A stretch of 64,000 nucleotides of DNA from Tetranychus cinnabarinus (GCA_022266195.1 WHVY01000004.1:7705501-7769500); one strand, 5' to 3'; shown: positions 47,201-61,909, counted from the stretch's first letter. The notes: generated from the sequence alone by a model not told the origin. Numbers and translations: made by a program.

Positions 47201-50200
47201 AAAAGAAACGAAAGAATCAATATCGACTGAAACCCAAGTAAACAGGAGGAAAAGTGATGGAGAAACAAAAGGAAAGTTATATTGTTATGGAATGATAAAG
47301 ATTGTGAAAATCAATGTAATCCAGATTGACACAATAATTTGTGTTTCCATACACTTTCATATTCATTAACATCTTCAAGTTGCTCAAGTAATCAACATAA
47401 CTTGAGTCCATCAAAGGAAGATGGCAATTTTTTTCCTCTCTCGCTTCGTTTGACCACTTCTGCCACTCTCTTTAAATCCTCCTTGAAAGGTCAAGTATTC
47501 ACCTTTCCAGGGAATCTACAGGGAAACCTTTAGACTTGACCTCAACATCTTCACATTATGAGCTTTTGAGGATACAATTAGCGGAAGAAAATAGCGTATT
47601 AATGTTAAAAAAAAGCAAGATAAAGATGAAGATGAAAACCACAGAGAAGAATCTGGTTTTGACGTTTAATGGAATCTTGATTCAACTTTGAAATGAAAAT
47701 TGATGTTAGTGATTTTCTTGTTTTCCTTTTCATTTGTTCACTTTTATATAGAAACTTATCCTTTTCTTGGCTTGAGGATCAAGCCAAAGTTGATTCAAGA
47801 AAAGTCCAAACTTGAAACATCTCACCTTTTACCTCTACAATGATGTTGATGATGATGAATAAGAGCCGTATTTGTTTGTTTATCAATAATAATTGTAAGC
47901 TTGAGCAACACACAAAAAAAACTAAATTACAACTTGTAATTTAACAACGGCCTCTTAGGTTAAGATTGGCAAAGAAGAGGGAAAATATTGTTATTAAACA
48001 GACAAAAGGTAAATTTTGAAAAGCTAAAAATACTATTCAATTATTGTTTTGTTAAAATGTTTTACTTCTTCCCAATTGACATCTAATCATCTTATTTTCA
48101 TGTTTTCACTCTCAGTGTGCCTAATATCATCTTTACCTATCATAATAATCATCGCCATCGTCAAAAACAGTATCATTATGTTTACCATTTTACCTTGTTT
48201 TGTCTATTGATTTTTGTTGAAGGTTTGCAGCAAGAAAAAATATTTGCTACCATTTTTTTTCGTCTGATGATTTGATTTTACTTTAACTTGCAGATCATTT
48301 TGACATTTAATTAAGCTGTTATAACATTTAATCATTTCAATTGACCGGTCATTTTCAATTTCTTGTGGATCACTCAAAATCAGACATGATTATCATTCCC
48401 AAATTTATGGTGGTAAACACGCTGTATTATCATTATGTGATCAACATTCATTATGCTTGCCTTTTCCAACAACTTGATCAGTGAAAATAATATTAAATTA
48501 TATTATTGGATTTCATTCAATTGAAAGTCGGACTTTTCGCTAATCTTGCCATTCGTTTCTCGCAGCCTACAGTTTTAAGTAAACTTGAAACGAGTCATTA
48601 AATGATAGTCAATAATTGGTTGCGATTAAGATACATTTTGAGGAAACATTGCATTCAAGTTTGTAATGCAATTGAACAAAATATATCACAAAACATTGAA
48701 TTTCATCGATTGAAAATAAAATAGCTGAGTGAACAATGTCATGGCTCGATAATGATCATAACGACTTGATAGCAAATATGAAATAAACAACTGTTTGCTT
48801 TTGATAATCAATAGCTTCAATTGCAAACGATCGAGTTTATGATCTTTTTGGACATTTTCACTCGATAAAGTCACCTATTGATATTTGCTTTAAACAGCAT
48901 AAACATGATAACTCTGATAACGGATGAAACAAAGATAATGTAAAATGTATGAATAAAACAATACGCAGTGTCATTTGAAAAATGTTTACTTTAGTTCATT
49001 TTAAAGTCAACATTAATGATCATGTTTCTATAGATTAAATTACACTGTCTTATGAATAATTTATTCATTGAACCATTTGAATTGCTTGAAGGTTCTGAAA
49101 GTGAATTTACACAAAATGGACATTAACATTGTCTCATGTTTGATTGTAAAACATGAAGAATTGATTCAACAATTGAATGTCAATAGTGACAGTGTTACGT
49201 TTGTCATGTTACAACTTTTAATTTTACACTTGACTTGCTGTTAATTAGATTGATGGTAAACAAGTGTTTATATAATTGTATTATTGGTATGATTGGTAAG
49301 ATTAATTAACCATGTTTGCTCCGAACACAATTTTGTTCAAATGGACCATTGGGCTGAGAAAATATTGAATTAGTTGATTATTATTAAAGGCCAGCAATGG
49401 CGTGTGTGTTTTTTTCCTTCATTTGCCTCATTACATTCAATATGAGATTGAATGCAATATATCATCAATTTGTGATATGTGAAGGTCAAATATGGTGGAT
49501 AATGATGAAGATAAAGGATAAAGAAATGATGATGATGAGATGAAATAATCCATCTTAGCTTATCATCATCATTAAGTTAATTGACCTGCAATCATTCAAA
49601 TGATTAGCATCTCTTAGCACAAATAAAATCATGGCTATGATGGTGCAGAAAAGTCAAATAAACTCATTGATGCTGTAGAGATTTTTAATGGTGTTATTGA
49701 AGGAGAGAGAGAGATGAAGAAGATGATGATGATGAACGAAAGTACATTAAATTATATTTACAACACCATTTGAAAACAAAAATGGAAGCTGAAAGTTGAG
49801 GGAAGACTTGAGCTGCTCTTTTTGCTTCTCTTATAAAGGAGTGTCTCTCATTCACATAATGGTGAAGCCAAATTAGCTCAATGGTTTGTCACGAGTCGCC
49901 AACGGTCATCACGATTATGATTGACACACCTTAAAAACAAAGTGTTTACCTTCGAGATTTTACCCACGATATTATCAGCTGATTAATGTATAAGATGAAT
50001 TTTGTTCTTGTTCATTCCGAAGAAAATGAAATGCGAATCCGGATTCTGGTTTTGACAAGGTACATCTAATAATAATAACTAACACCAACAGTTTCACCAT
50101 CGTTCCAGACTTTGCTTTTGTTTTTCCTTTTCAATTCTTGGCTAACCATCATCATAATCAAAATAAATTAATGAAACAGGAGCTGGAAAGAAAGATAGAG

Positions 50201-53200
50201 AGAAAGAAAATGTTAATATCTTGGAATGTTTGGAAGCTTCTCATTTCTCACAACTTACCTTATCATCGCAATAATCTTCACTTCTTCAGAGACTTGATCA
50301 TCATCAAAGATCTACCAATTATTTAATCATTTCCGATTCGTGATTTGGGCTTGCTCCAGCAAACTAGTAACCAATGCTACTGATCATCAACTACTGGCTT
50401 CACCATCATAATCAACAATCATTTTCAGCTTTACATCTTTTATCTGTCAATTTATCTTCAATTTTCAATTTTGTTTACTCACATTTTTCAGCTATATATC
50501 ATTACAGAATATTTAATTCAATAATTTTGAGCTAAAACTCGAAAGCCTGACACCCTGCTATTTCATGATAATACTAACTAAAAAGATTGTAAGAGAATCT
50601 CAAATCTATCAAAGCTGACTCGAGATTGAATTACTTCAATAATTTCTCCATTTCTCTGCAGTCTTTTAAACACTAAATTGTTGGGTAAACCATTTCAAGA
50701 ATGGTTAAATTCAATTGAATTGGAGCGAGTCTAGGAGATAATTTGAACCTTCATATGGATAGCCGTTTCGGTGATTCATTTTACTTCTGTCTCTTGTGAT
50801 GTTTATTTGTGTTTGAGAAAGGCATCAATGTGTTTTTTTAAAGCAGGTCAAGCTAGAGGTAAATCCTTGCTCTTTCATCATTTATCTTGTTTTTTGTCTG
50901 TCTGTTACTCATATGGGTATGAATTAAGCTTTGCAAGACCAATCAGGTAAACAGTAAAGGTAATGGTTAGCCTCATAAGTCATTATTAACTACCAATTTC
51001 ATTTAGTGAGAGCTTATTTTTACCTTTTTTTTGTGTTATATTTCCACCAAAAATACACACCAAATGAGATGAGACAGAGAAGAAAATATCAGGTAATAAT
51101 AAAATAAACTTGAGGCTAATCGAATATCTTCAAGTCATTTCTAGACGTTCACCTTAGGCGTTTATCATGCAAATAATATGGGGCTTTTTGTTATTACCGT
51201 TGCAAAATTTGTTCCAGCTAATGATGATGAAGATGATGATGAAACTGAGACTTGGAGAACAACAGCAAAATTTTGTTTTTTTTTATTTGCTGTTTGAAGA
51301 AGGCTAAAAAAGAGAAGAAAAAGATCATTGATTAGAGAAAAAAAAGTAACCTTAACTAACCTTACGGCCAAATCAACTTACATTTAGTCAAATTGAATGT
51401 TGCTTTTTCGGTTCACTTAGTTGTAACTTTGTATTTGCCAACAAGACCTCACTTGATATTCAGATAACTACGTTGTATCAGATTATTTAAAAATGAGGAT
51501 GGAAAACACGAAAGAATGTCTTTTTACTTTAAAAAGAAAGATAATTGCTGTTTGATGTCAATGGAAATGAATTAAAAGAAAATTAATGGCAAAAATGAAG
51601 AAAAAAAGTCAATTTTGATTAATTTTACTTTTGTTGCTGACTATTATCACTGATTTTCATCTCTGATAATAGACCTTTACTGTTATGCACACAGAAGTTG
51701 CTCTGAGTATAACTAGAAGTGGACGAATCGTAAAGGATGATATTGAAACAAATATCATTTGCTTCGATATTTATTTCAAACTAAGGCGACAATTATCGAT
51801 TTCTAGTTTCAATTAACAAATTAATAGAAATTTTCATTGAATGTTACATGAGAATGCTTGGTATAGAGTTCATGAAGCAACTCATTGAACATTTGTTGTG
51901 TTTGATTCAACCAGAAAAGTCGCTAGATTTAGGAAACAATTCATGGGAAAGAAACAACAAACTGCGTTTTCACCTTTTAATCCAAGTTGATACATGTGTT
52001 TAGATTTTAATTTATAAATTTTGGATTAAAATATTTAATTTGATTAATAAATTATCGATATTAAAATTCGGCGTATCGATAAGATCGAGACTCTAAATTA
52101 TCGATAACCATCATCGGTATCGATATAATCATCCACCTGTTTTTGTTGGATTAGCGGCAAATTTCTTGTGCAATAGAAAATTGATTGTTAATTAAATTAT
52201 GATTCCAGTTTCATCAATATAATTTTCTAATGGATTTTGGATGGCAGGTTATGCAAGGTTTAAATTTTTGTTTCAACATCTGATCGTTAACCTGATTGAA
52301 AGTCATCTATATACAATTGAAGCTTTCTTAAATCCTTAAATGGCTTCAATGGTCAGTAATTGAACCTTAGGTCTAGTTTTACATCAACATTTCATCTTTA
52401 TTCAATCAAGTTTCCATTATTTCGTTCAAGTGAGTATAATTATTCCCCGTTTCTCCTGTAAGTGTCTTAAGATTTTTTTTTATTTTCATTGTAGCATAAT
52501 GGAAAACAAGCAATAAACTGAAAAGAGCAATAAGTAAATCGGATTAAACTGTCAAACATTTTCAAAAATCTCTGTTGAAAATGTGTTGGAGTGTTAAAAT
52601 TGCGCTGATCTGATTGGAAATGGAGATTGTATTTTGTTTTCACATCCTGATAAGCTCATCTTTAGTGTAGTGAATTTTTACCAATAGCATCTTTAACTGT
52701 CCCATTTGGGTTGAAAGAAACAATGGTCTTTACCTTAACAACAACTAATCCATTTGCTGGTGACAATCAACCCTTGCCGACAATCAACTTACAATTATTC
52801 AACTATTAGGAAAAATTTTCTAATGTTTACTCAATTTTTTTCTCTCCAACACTCAATGCTTCCGTTTTGAACAACCTATTCGTTATGCCTTTGGGCAACT
52901 TTCTATTGGCTCCATGTGTGAGTTTGTGTTAAGCTTGTTTAATTGGCCTTCATATCACAGTTTACCTTTGCAAAGACATCAACAACTGTAACACCAAAAG
53001 ATGGGTTTAGTCGCAAGCTATTGTTAATCAATCTTTGACCCATTATTATCACCACCAATTCACTCTTATGGATGTTTAAAGGAGTAAAGGTTAAAGAAAG
53101 CAAAGGTTTCCACTAGAGGAGAAGAAAGAAAATTAAGCTCACTATCACTAGAGTTACTTGTGATTCTCATGGTAATAAAACAAGAGGTTCCTGCTGGTTA

Positions 53201-56200
53201 AAAGTAACCTTAATTGACCTAAATTACCAAAAAATGGGCTACATTTCATTGCTAATAACAAATCATTACAACATTTTGACAAGTGCTATGAACAATATTC
53301 CCATTTCAATATTTTTAAAACTGGAAAATCCTTTTACCTACCACATAGTGGAAATTTATATGTGAGATAAATTGCTCATATTAATTAAAACCTCAACAAG
53401 CAGTTACATTTAATTACTTTATCATCGCTGAACATCTCAACTGTAGAGTAAGTTTTTATGGATTCAAAATTGGCTTTTCAAGTCAAATATTGTTTACTTG
53501 ATTATTATTTGAAGCATGTTGTTTAAAACCACTCTTTTGATTTTTTTTCATAGACAACTCAGGTGGAAATTAAAAAAGTACTAATTTTTAGATGAATTAT
53601 CCTATCGTTGATGGCTATTGCAAAAAGTCTTGGGAGTGCCTTTCTCATTATCATCATTTCCAGCTTATGTTGATGAATCTATTGGTGGGAAATCAAGATG
53701 ATGTCTTTTTCCTGAAATGTTGACTAAACAACCAAGACTTGACTGAATCCCTAGATGTTAAAGTTACCACGAAACATCAACTTGCAATGAAAAAAAAGAT
53801 GCAAAGAAAGGGAGATGATGAAGAAGTATTAGAAGGAAAAGAGACGATGATGATGATGATGAAGTTATAATGAAGAGTAAGTCAAAATATCTCAGGTCAT
53901 TCTAGATTTTATAATCTTAGGCTTTACCCTTGGGAAACGGAATATCGTCATCCTCAGTTTCCCACATAATATTGTTATAATTCAAAAAAAACACATCTTG
54001 AAAAGCCTTCGAGCAAAGACCAGTAAAATTATGGTTAACTGTGTCCCACGAAGTCAGGTACCTTTCAATGATCTGATTCAATTCAAGTTGATGAAATGGA
54101 AAGCGAAAACATTTCCTCTAAAATTAATAGTTAATAACAAGATGGAAAGGAGCAACACAAAAATATATATTCAATCATTTTTTCCTGATGGTATTTTTCA
54201 TACCTAATTTCAATACTATCTGTCAACTCTGATAGAGTGTAAAATGAATGATCTGACAAGAAAAAAAGCAAAAGAAACGACAAATTGAATATCTAGTTTG
54301 AATATTATTAATAATGAGATCTTTTTATGGTTGACCCTTGTCCTACTCTACCTGATTACTGTATATTGACCTTTGTTTCTTCTCTCTTTTTCTCATCTTC
54401 TAGGTAATCATTAACCAAATTTGGGCCCAATCTTTGCAGGTCAACATTTAAAGTTGCTCATTGAATTAAAAGCCAATATACCGCGTTCAAGATTGATGTA
54501 TTATTTGGTTTTCTCTCTCATTCTCTCACTCCCGTCATCTACATCATCTTCATCTTTATTTTTCCTCTACTTTTTACCCTCAACTTGACCTGAGGGTATA
54601 ATAAGGAGACACCAAGTATCCATTAGTGACTTTAGTCTAAGCAGAGGCAATTCTATGGTAATCATTATCTTCTTTCACCACCATAATAGCCTCAGTATCC
54701 AGCGTATTTAATTACAAAATTGAAAGCTGTAAACTCTATTGATTGGTATTGTTTTAAAGTAACTTTATACTGACCATTCATTTGATTATTTATTGATGCA
54801 AACATTTCATTTTAATTACAGTTTTTACATTATAATCCAATCAATTGGCCAATTAACCTTTGAAAAAACTTACCTGTGGCCATTTCAATTAATGGTAAAC
54901 ATGGAATGCTAATAAAACAATAACAATGAGAAATGTGATTCAGGTATTTATTTTTCTCTTCATTACAACAATCTTTACATTTTTATTCAATTCCCATTCT
55001 TATCTGTTCCAGATTAACCCTGTGGCTTGGTACAAATTGACAATTTATTAAGCAATAAAAAAAGGACAACCTGAGATGACATTTGATTCTGTGAGCCTGT
55101 TATCATTAATGGTGAAAAAAATGAATGAATAATAAGCGGATGCTTTAAAAAATGGTGATAGTCGGGATAAAAAAAACTTGTTGTGGTTTCCTATTAAAAA
55201 GGTCTTGGTCAATATATTAATAGTGAGCTTCACCATCATTCATCTTCAACTTGAATAGGACAAAATTTTATTTTCCCATTTTGCCGTTGATTTTTTGGCA
55301 AATAATTTTCTTATCGTTATCATTAGTTAGATATTTTATTTGCATAATGATAAGTTGATCAATCAATTTAATCAAAATGTTAAATCATTTCTTAAATATT
55401 TTATTACTTAACGATTTAGATAATGATTGGGAGAATGTTAATGACAGTTTTCAAAATGGTTTGTCAAATAGATGATTTTACCATTTTATTATTATCATAA
55501 AGGCTATCATCGCCATCACCAACATCATCAAGCTATTATCCATTATTAATACCATCATCATCATCCTCAAATAATATTTACATCACTCTGTGACCAAGAT
55601 GATTATAAAGTGCAGTTTCATTAACAGGAATCAACACCAAACCCCTCTCAAGGTATAAGCCTTTGTTATTTTGCATATTTTATCCTTATTAACACTCAAT
55701 CGCATTTTACTAATTATTCAATATTTTCTTTCTTTATTTCAGACACTCAGCATCAAGACTTCATCCAAAGACTATTTGCCTTTACCATTAACAACAACCA
55801 GAGAAATGGAAATGAACCCAAAGAGTTTTTATTTGTTTCCTTGATCATTGCATGGTAATTTGTCACCATTGATAAACTGTGATTAAGATAATGGTCTTTG
55901 ATGGAAATAAACTGTTAATGAAACTATTAAGTTTGACCATTAACTGGAAACAATAAAGTCAAGAAACCTGACAGTGAAGGCTTTTTTTACACAAAGGATG
56001 GAAACGATTTGATTTCTTTGGACTTAAAAAAGCATTAAAAGGACTAATCTTTTTGAAAGATTAAGGTCATCAAGGAATCAACCAAGATAAACGGTTCAAC
56101 TGATTATTCAGATTCTAATTTAGATTCACTGTTAAATGGTGTTATTAAGAAGAAGATAACAAAGCCATTCTTGTTTCTTTCAACAAAACCCATCTCCACC

Positions 56201-58560
56201 TTTAACCACCCATTTGAGGGGAGGGTTACACACATTAATATCTGTATCCATTACATTGGCTAACGTTTTGCAGCTGAGGCACAATTAATCATCAATTTCA
56301 TCAACAGTTTTCAATTTAATTATTTTGTTATAATTTTATACACATAAATACAGAATCAACTTCAATCAATATTGAACTTGAATCAATTGAGAGTGATTCA
56401 AAAAAGGTGATAATTTCACAAAAAGGTCAACAAATTCATCAAATGATTAAACAGAGATATTTTTTGATGGATAAAAGTAACAAGAAAAAGCAGAGCAATT
56501 TAAGAAACATTGCAACACATGTAATCCAGGTTGTTAATTATCCTTGCAATTAAAGTCCTGGTCATTTTGATTGTATAGCTCAATGATTTATGGTTCATTT
56601 TGTTGATCATTTGTTACCTTTTAATATCACCTTTTACGTAACATAATTATACTTTAAGTTAACTCTAAATTAACTGAAAACAAAACAAAAAACTAAATCA
56701 AATGGCAACAAGTTACAATTTAGCTGAAATCATTGATGAATTGCAAATGTTAATCATAATCATGCAATGTTACTGAGCAGATGTAAACAAGACTAAATTG
56801 ATTTTATAACCATTAATCAGAGAAAGAGAAAAGTGAATCAAGATGATTAACAAAATTGCTGTTAAAAGCTAATCAATTATTATGGAAATTAGAATTACAT
56901 TTTCAGTGAAATAACAATTGTAACATTTAAAAACAAACCAAATCAAAACTCAATTGTTTAAGTTGCTTCAATGTAATTTTAACATTGGTCAGAAATTGAT
57001 GGTTTTCATGGTTTCATCAAAATTCAGTTCATCATGAAAGGTGAATTATTTGAATAAATATTTTCAAGGATAATGATAAAGTGCAATAGTTTTAAAATGC
57101 TTCAATAGGATGTAATGATTCAAGGGTCTGAGTGATGAGGATGAAGAATGGTGATTAAAAAGATGAAACTGGAATGATAATGTTATTTTCAATTTGAAGA
57201 AATGTTTTTCCCTTGAAAAGGTAATGATCAAAGTATTTACATCTTTACAGAAACATGTATTGATTAGTGTTAGATGATTGAAATTAAATGTATTTCATGA
57301 AAACATGAACAGATTATACATCAACAAAGACACCAGGAAAGGTTGAGACTGTAATCAAGAATAAATCAAAAGACTTTGATATGAAAAAGCAAAATTAATC
57401 GTATTATTAAAGCAAGCTAATAAATATCAATGTTGGAAGGGTAAAATTGAAATATGAATTTAAGATGAAAAATGTAAATCATTTTAACCATATTAAGAGT
57501 GTTAAACATGTTAATATTGATTGACTACTTGAATAAGCAAATGGTCAGGAATGTGAACATGTTTTGTAAATGACCTTTTCCTCGATTAGGACAACCATTT
57601 GAAAATAAATATCAAGTGTTAATTGTTCAGTTTTGAGGAGAGAGAAAAGGAAAATAATGAAAAAATTTGTCAAAATTGACAGTTTACAATACAATAAATG
57701 TTGACCTGGAAAATTGAATATTGAAAAGACTGTTTAACAATAATAAGAGGATGATAACCTTTGCCAGGTAAAAAAAAGGTCATCAGCAACATAAGGTAAG
57801 AAGAGACAAATGGACCAAAAATCGTTGTAAAATAAGGTTGAAAATGTTGGCTTTTTTTTCTTGGGTTTGCTTTTAAATTTTATGTTGGTTAAAGAGCAAG
57901 TAAATGGCCAAGATATATCATTTGATTTACATTATTCAAGGTATTTGTCCGCAGGGTTAAAGGACTTGGTGGTCAGTGGAAGAGGGATGAAGAGGATAGA
58001 AGAAAGGTTTTGAAAAGAAGAAGAAAAATAAATGATAATTCAGTAATTAGTAGTTTAAAAAGAGGGATGAAAATGAATAAAAATGAAAAATGGTTAAGAA
58101 AATTATAACTTTTTTTTGCCTTCTTTGTAGCCTTTTGTTTCAAACAACATTTTTACAGTCAACATGATAACTGTGATTACTCTTTAAATTATGATTCCAT
58201 TTTAATCATGAGTTAATTAATGAATTCATTGCTTACCATTCCTTTGCGAAGCTTTTCAAGTAGACAATCCATTTCTGGTTGTTTCTCATTTAAATTGCTT
58301 GAATTGGCTAATTTAATTGACTCTTGGTTATCAGTTGTTGGTGAACATTCAACATTGTAACCAACATTTGATGTTTCATTCCGAGTCTGGTTTGTTGTTG
58401 ATGAAGATGATTGTGATGATAGTAAAGGGACATTTGAAGACAATTTAGTATCATTATTAATATCATCTTGGATAGGATTAACGGTATCACTTGAATAATC
58501 AACATTAACCGTTGATTCAGGTTCACTTTGTCTTGATTCATGTTCATTTGTTTCATCCAT
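41242..58560 (-). CDS. Large disordered protein with LURAP/FAM89-like motif
   Basis: Three coding exons fit: 58237-58560, 43603-46153 and 41242-42371, with phases 0 and 1, giving 1,334 residues. The exon 1/2 junction creates LLEKLRKGM|TELSHQGDD, running on into KQMWNMYATFEDMI. This resembles the leucine-rich adaptor motif of FAM89/LURAP proteins (a pattern of LR+.M..L...D....QLW.LYE.I). That resemblance is the best evidence for the join across a 12-kb intron. LURAP-type adaptors link myosin-regulating kinases to partners. Everything else is Ser/Asn/Thr-rich and apparently disordered, with poly-Q and poly-S/N runs, a CRRMLSDRSLRC patch and the helix MAKCMLGILDEIEMKN in exon 3. Small extra exons inside the long intron cannot be excluded. 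The exon calls are stronger than the family call. Confidence 0.7.
42372..43602 (-). other. Intron 2 of the LURAP-like gene
   Basis: The donor is CAAG|GTTAGT and the acceptor is TTATCACAG, in phase 1. The intron is 1.2 kb, AT-rich, and no conserved coding or repeat was seen. Confidence 0.7.
46154..58236 (-). other. 12-kb first coding intron of the LURAP-like gene
   Basis: This runs from the donor ATG|GTAAGC to the acceptor 'cgtaatag'. It is by far the largest intron in the window. It holds scattered GAT/ATC trinucleotide runs (about 47840, 49530, 49720, 51220, 53840 and 55560) and the TATCGATA cluster at 52053-52125. No open frame in it looks like a protein, and no RNA gene was recognised. 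Its length suggests regulatory content. Confidence 0.6.
52053..52125. promoter_or_regulatory. Cluster of four TATCGATA palindromes
   Basis: Perfect TATCGATA occurs at 52053-52060, 52074-52081, 52099-52106 and 52118-52125. The 8-bp palindrome is the DNA-replication-related element bound by DREF in insects. Clustered CGATA is also the BEAF-32 insulator motif. Four copies in 73 bp are far above chance: an 8-mer of this composition is expected once in tens of kilobases. It could be an internal promoter, an enhancer or a boundary in the long intron. Confidence 0.6.
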
Positions 58561-61500
58561 TTTTGGATTTTTCTTGTTGTTTTAATGTTGACTATTCACA
58601 ATCAATTAATTAAGTAGGCACTTGAATACATATAAGTAGTCTTAATCACTTGAAATAATCCGTTTAAGCTTGAAAATTGGGTTTGCTGTTCATTTTTGAG
58701 ACTGTTGATACTTTTTTTGTTGGTTGAATATTTAATTGCTATTCATGGGAGCTTTTTAATTGTAAAAAAAGTGTCATTTACACGCTGTTAATGGTTTTGT
58801 TTAATGTCACTGTGAACAAAAGTAGAGCAAAAATTTAATTGTATTATCAAAAGGTTTCACAAAAGCTATGAGAAGTAAACAGATGTAAATGTTGATGTTG
58901 GTTGAGCGCAAGTTAAAATTCAATTGAACAGCTTCCAAGTTACAGTAACTGGAAGATGAAGAGGGAGAGAAGAGAGAGAAAACTAGTTTTTCTTAAGGAT
59001 GATGATGATGGAAATGATGAATGGATGAGCAAGTGAAAAGGCAAGAATTACCTTTGGACAGGTTAAATAGACGAAGGACTCGCAAGATTGGTTGAAATGG
59101 GCAAAAATGACTCATTTAGCTAAGTTACTGAATTTTGAAAATGTGTGAATTGCAGACTCAAAATGAAAGTCCTGATTGTTATTGATTTGTTTTGAGCATT
59201 TGCGGTCGTTGAGCTGAGGATTTATTAAATCAGTCAATTGTCTGTTTCTTATGTTGACTATTTAACTTCATCTGGTCAATGGTGATTATCTGACCATTTA
59301 AGACAATTGGAATGAAAAAAGGATAATTTTTCTTCTCTTTACCAATCGTTATAAATAATATTAATGTAATAAGCTACTCATCAGTAATGAAATTATCGCA
59401 TTAACATTGAATTATTGAGTTGGGTTTGAATGGGTAAAGTGGTAAATCTAATGTAGTGCTTGAAATGAAAAAACAGAGAAAGCTAATTATTATTGAAAAA
59501 CATTAATTAATATCATTAGGATATTGTTTTGATAAGGAATGAGGATTTGTTGGTGTAGATGATGATGAGGTAAAAAAATAGAGGATAAAAGGATGAAAAG
59601 TGATGATGGTAAAGAAAGGAGTTTGTGTGTGTTTCTTACCAAATGTATAAATATCGATTGACGAAGATGAAGATGAGAATGAACAAAAACTCAGCTATTC
59701 TGTTGATGTTACAGTTTTATCATGAAATTGAAGAAAACCAGGGAAATAAAGGAACCAGAATTATACTTTCACTTTCGTCGTAATATAGACAGAGTCCAAT
59801 GAAAGATGAAGTAAAAAAAGGTATCACAAGGAGTCAATGAATGAATAAATTGGTGATCAATGTGTGATCAGAATGGGTAAGATGATGATGGTGATGAGTT
59901 AAACAATGAATTAATAATTGAGTATAAATTGAAATTGGTTTGGGCTAACTGGATATAACAAGGTATAAATAGAAAATGTGATGTTTTGTTAACCTGGTGT
60001 AGTTACAATCAATTGAAGCATCATAAGAAAAGGTAATGTTGAACCAGAAAAGTTTATTGATCTATTAATAATAGATGTTGCTGAACAATCGATGGTTGTT
60101 TCAAGATTGCACTTGGACACTTGGAATTGCCATTAGTTGATCAAGTTAAACATCTAGCCATTGTTATCAGCACAGACTTTGGGATTGCAAAATGTTGACC
60201 AAACATGGATGACGATAGCGAGTAGTTGGACATCAGTGAACCGATGGTTAAACAAGTGTTGACTGTCAAATGTGTATGAATCGGGTCAGGCAAGATTGGA
60301 CGTTGAAGAGCACCTAAAAGTATATGAAAATCAGCTGTGAATATGTCGTTAAATATAATGGCAAAAGCACAAAACAAGGTTAAGGTAGTAGGTGAAGTGG
60401 TAGGAAGAGGAAGGGAACATTTAGATTTCACTTGAGCAATTCATTTGGTGGGTCCAAGAATCTCTGACATAAAAAGAGGGAAAAACGAGAAGACAAATGA
60501 TGATGGTGATGATTGTTGGGTTAAAAATGGATGCGCAAAGCCAATATTCAAATTGATTTTCACCTTATTGTATTGTTCAACCATTTTATCAATCACCAAG
60601 TCGGTCATTTTTATCCTGTTAGTTGATTGCCATTAAATTGTGGACCGAAAATGATTAAAACTAAACATTAAAACAGAGAAAGAATTAAAAACAAAATATT
60701 AACAATAATAACATTCACATGTTGACTTGAAAATAAGAGAAATATGAATCATTGTTAAATCGATATTAATGTATCTTTTAGGACTCAATCTTGAACATTG
60801 GATTTTGAGCTTTGATACCATTTTAAACTTCGCATTTGTTGATTGTTTCAGAATTTGTTTCAGCAATTTCAGATTAAATGCATTGAATATTAATTTAATG
60901 CTGAATATTGAATGATTAATTGATGGCAAATTGATTAAATTTAATTTGATAATTTGCTGAGCTTCATGCCATCTATTGGTTGAAATACATAATACTTAAC
61001 CCTAAAAGATTGTTATTTTTCATCAACATTAGATTTGTTTTTAATTAAAAACTGTTTTTTTCTGTTAGATTTGATTCGCTTGTGTAGCTTTGTTTTTTTA
61101 ATCTAAAGATAATTTAATCTTTGCTTACGTGTTTACAATTTGTTACATATTATCGATATATTATGGTGTAAAGATCAAGCTCAAAGGGTTTATTCATTAT
61201 GTTGTAACACATTGATTATTTACAAAGCATGAAGTTTCTGTGATAAGTACAACAAGTGCTGTGTTTGACAAATGGCGTGTTGTTTGTTTAAGAAGTGCCT
61301 GATTAAATCACCTGTAAATCACTGGATTTCATTGATAAGTTTTTGCTATAATTAGAGTTTTAAATGAATGGGAAAACCCACCCATCCGCAAACGCCTGTA
61401 AATATATTTACGTTTTCACTTGAAATATATCATGAACAAAAATTACATTCAGGTGCGAGCCATTACCTAATGTTTCTCGCTAATCAGGACTCACTAAACC

Positions 61501-61909
61501 AGAGATAGTTCAAGCTTCGGTTTACCTAAAGGTGCAATCTTAGGTCATACCCCGTAAGTTTCTTTATCAGGCAAACAAAGTGATTATATGTAAGTTAAAA
61601 CACCAGATATTTTTTTCAATCTGTTCAAATGATTTGTCCACTCATTTAGGAGAGTTTATCTGTTTTTATCGCTATAACTACAAATCCTAACAATCGAGAA
61701 ATCTTTAAGTTACTTTTTAATCTCAATTTAAATATAATTCACAGTAAATCGCTTCACACTTAGATTTTTACTCCCCTTTTAAATGCATCATCTCATTTCA
61801 TTTAATGCTGATGTTTTTATTTAATTCATCCACAAGTTTCCAATCACATTGATTTCCATTTCAAATTATTCGTTAATTTTGATCAAGTTTTTACTCAATT
61901 TTCACCACA
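58561..61909. other. Divergent intergenic, LURAP-like / SLC18B1
   Basis: 3.3 kb separate the two divergent start codons. It should contain both promoters and any 5' UTR exons. One TATCGATA lies at 61151-61158 and one GTAAATATATTTAC palindrome near 61394. Several short frames, such as 60141-60431 on the minus strand, lack recognisable protein character. Confidence 0.55.

Noticed and set aside
50138..50326. Open frame inside the 12-kb intron
   Set aside because: It is short, of low complexity, lacks splice context and has no family resemblance.
60141..60431. 96-codon minus-strand frame upstream of the LURAP-like gene
   Set aside because: It has no recognisable domain or homologous motif and its composition resembles translated intergenic DNA. 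It may overlap a 5' UTR exon, but nothing shows coding.
61390..61410. GTAAATATATTTAC palindrome upstream of SLC18B1
   Set aside because: A single AT-rich palindrome of this length is expected by chance in such sequence, and no known site matches with confidence.
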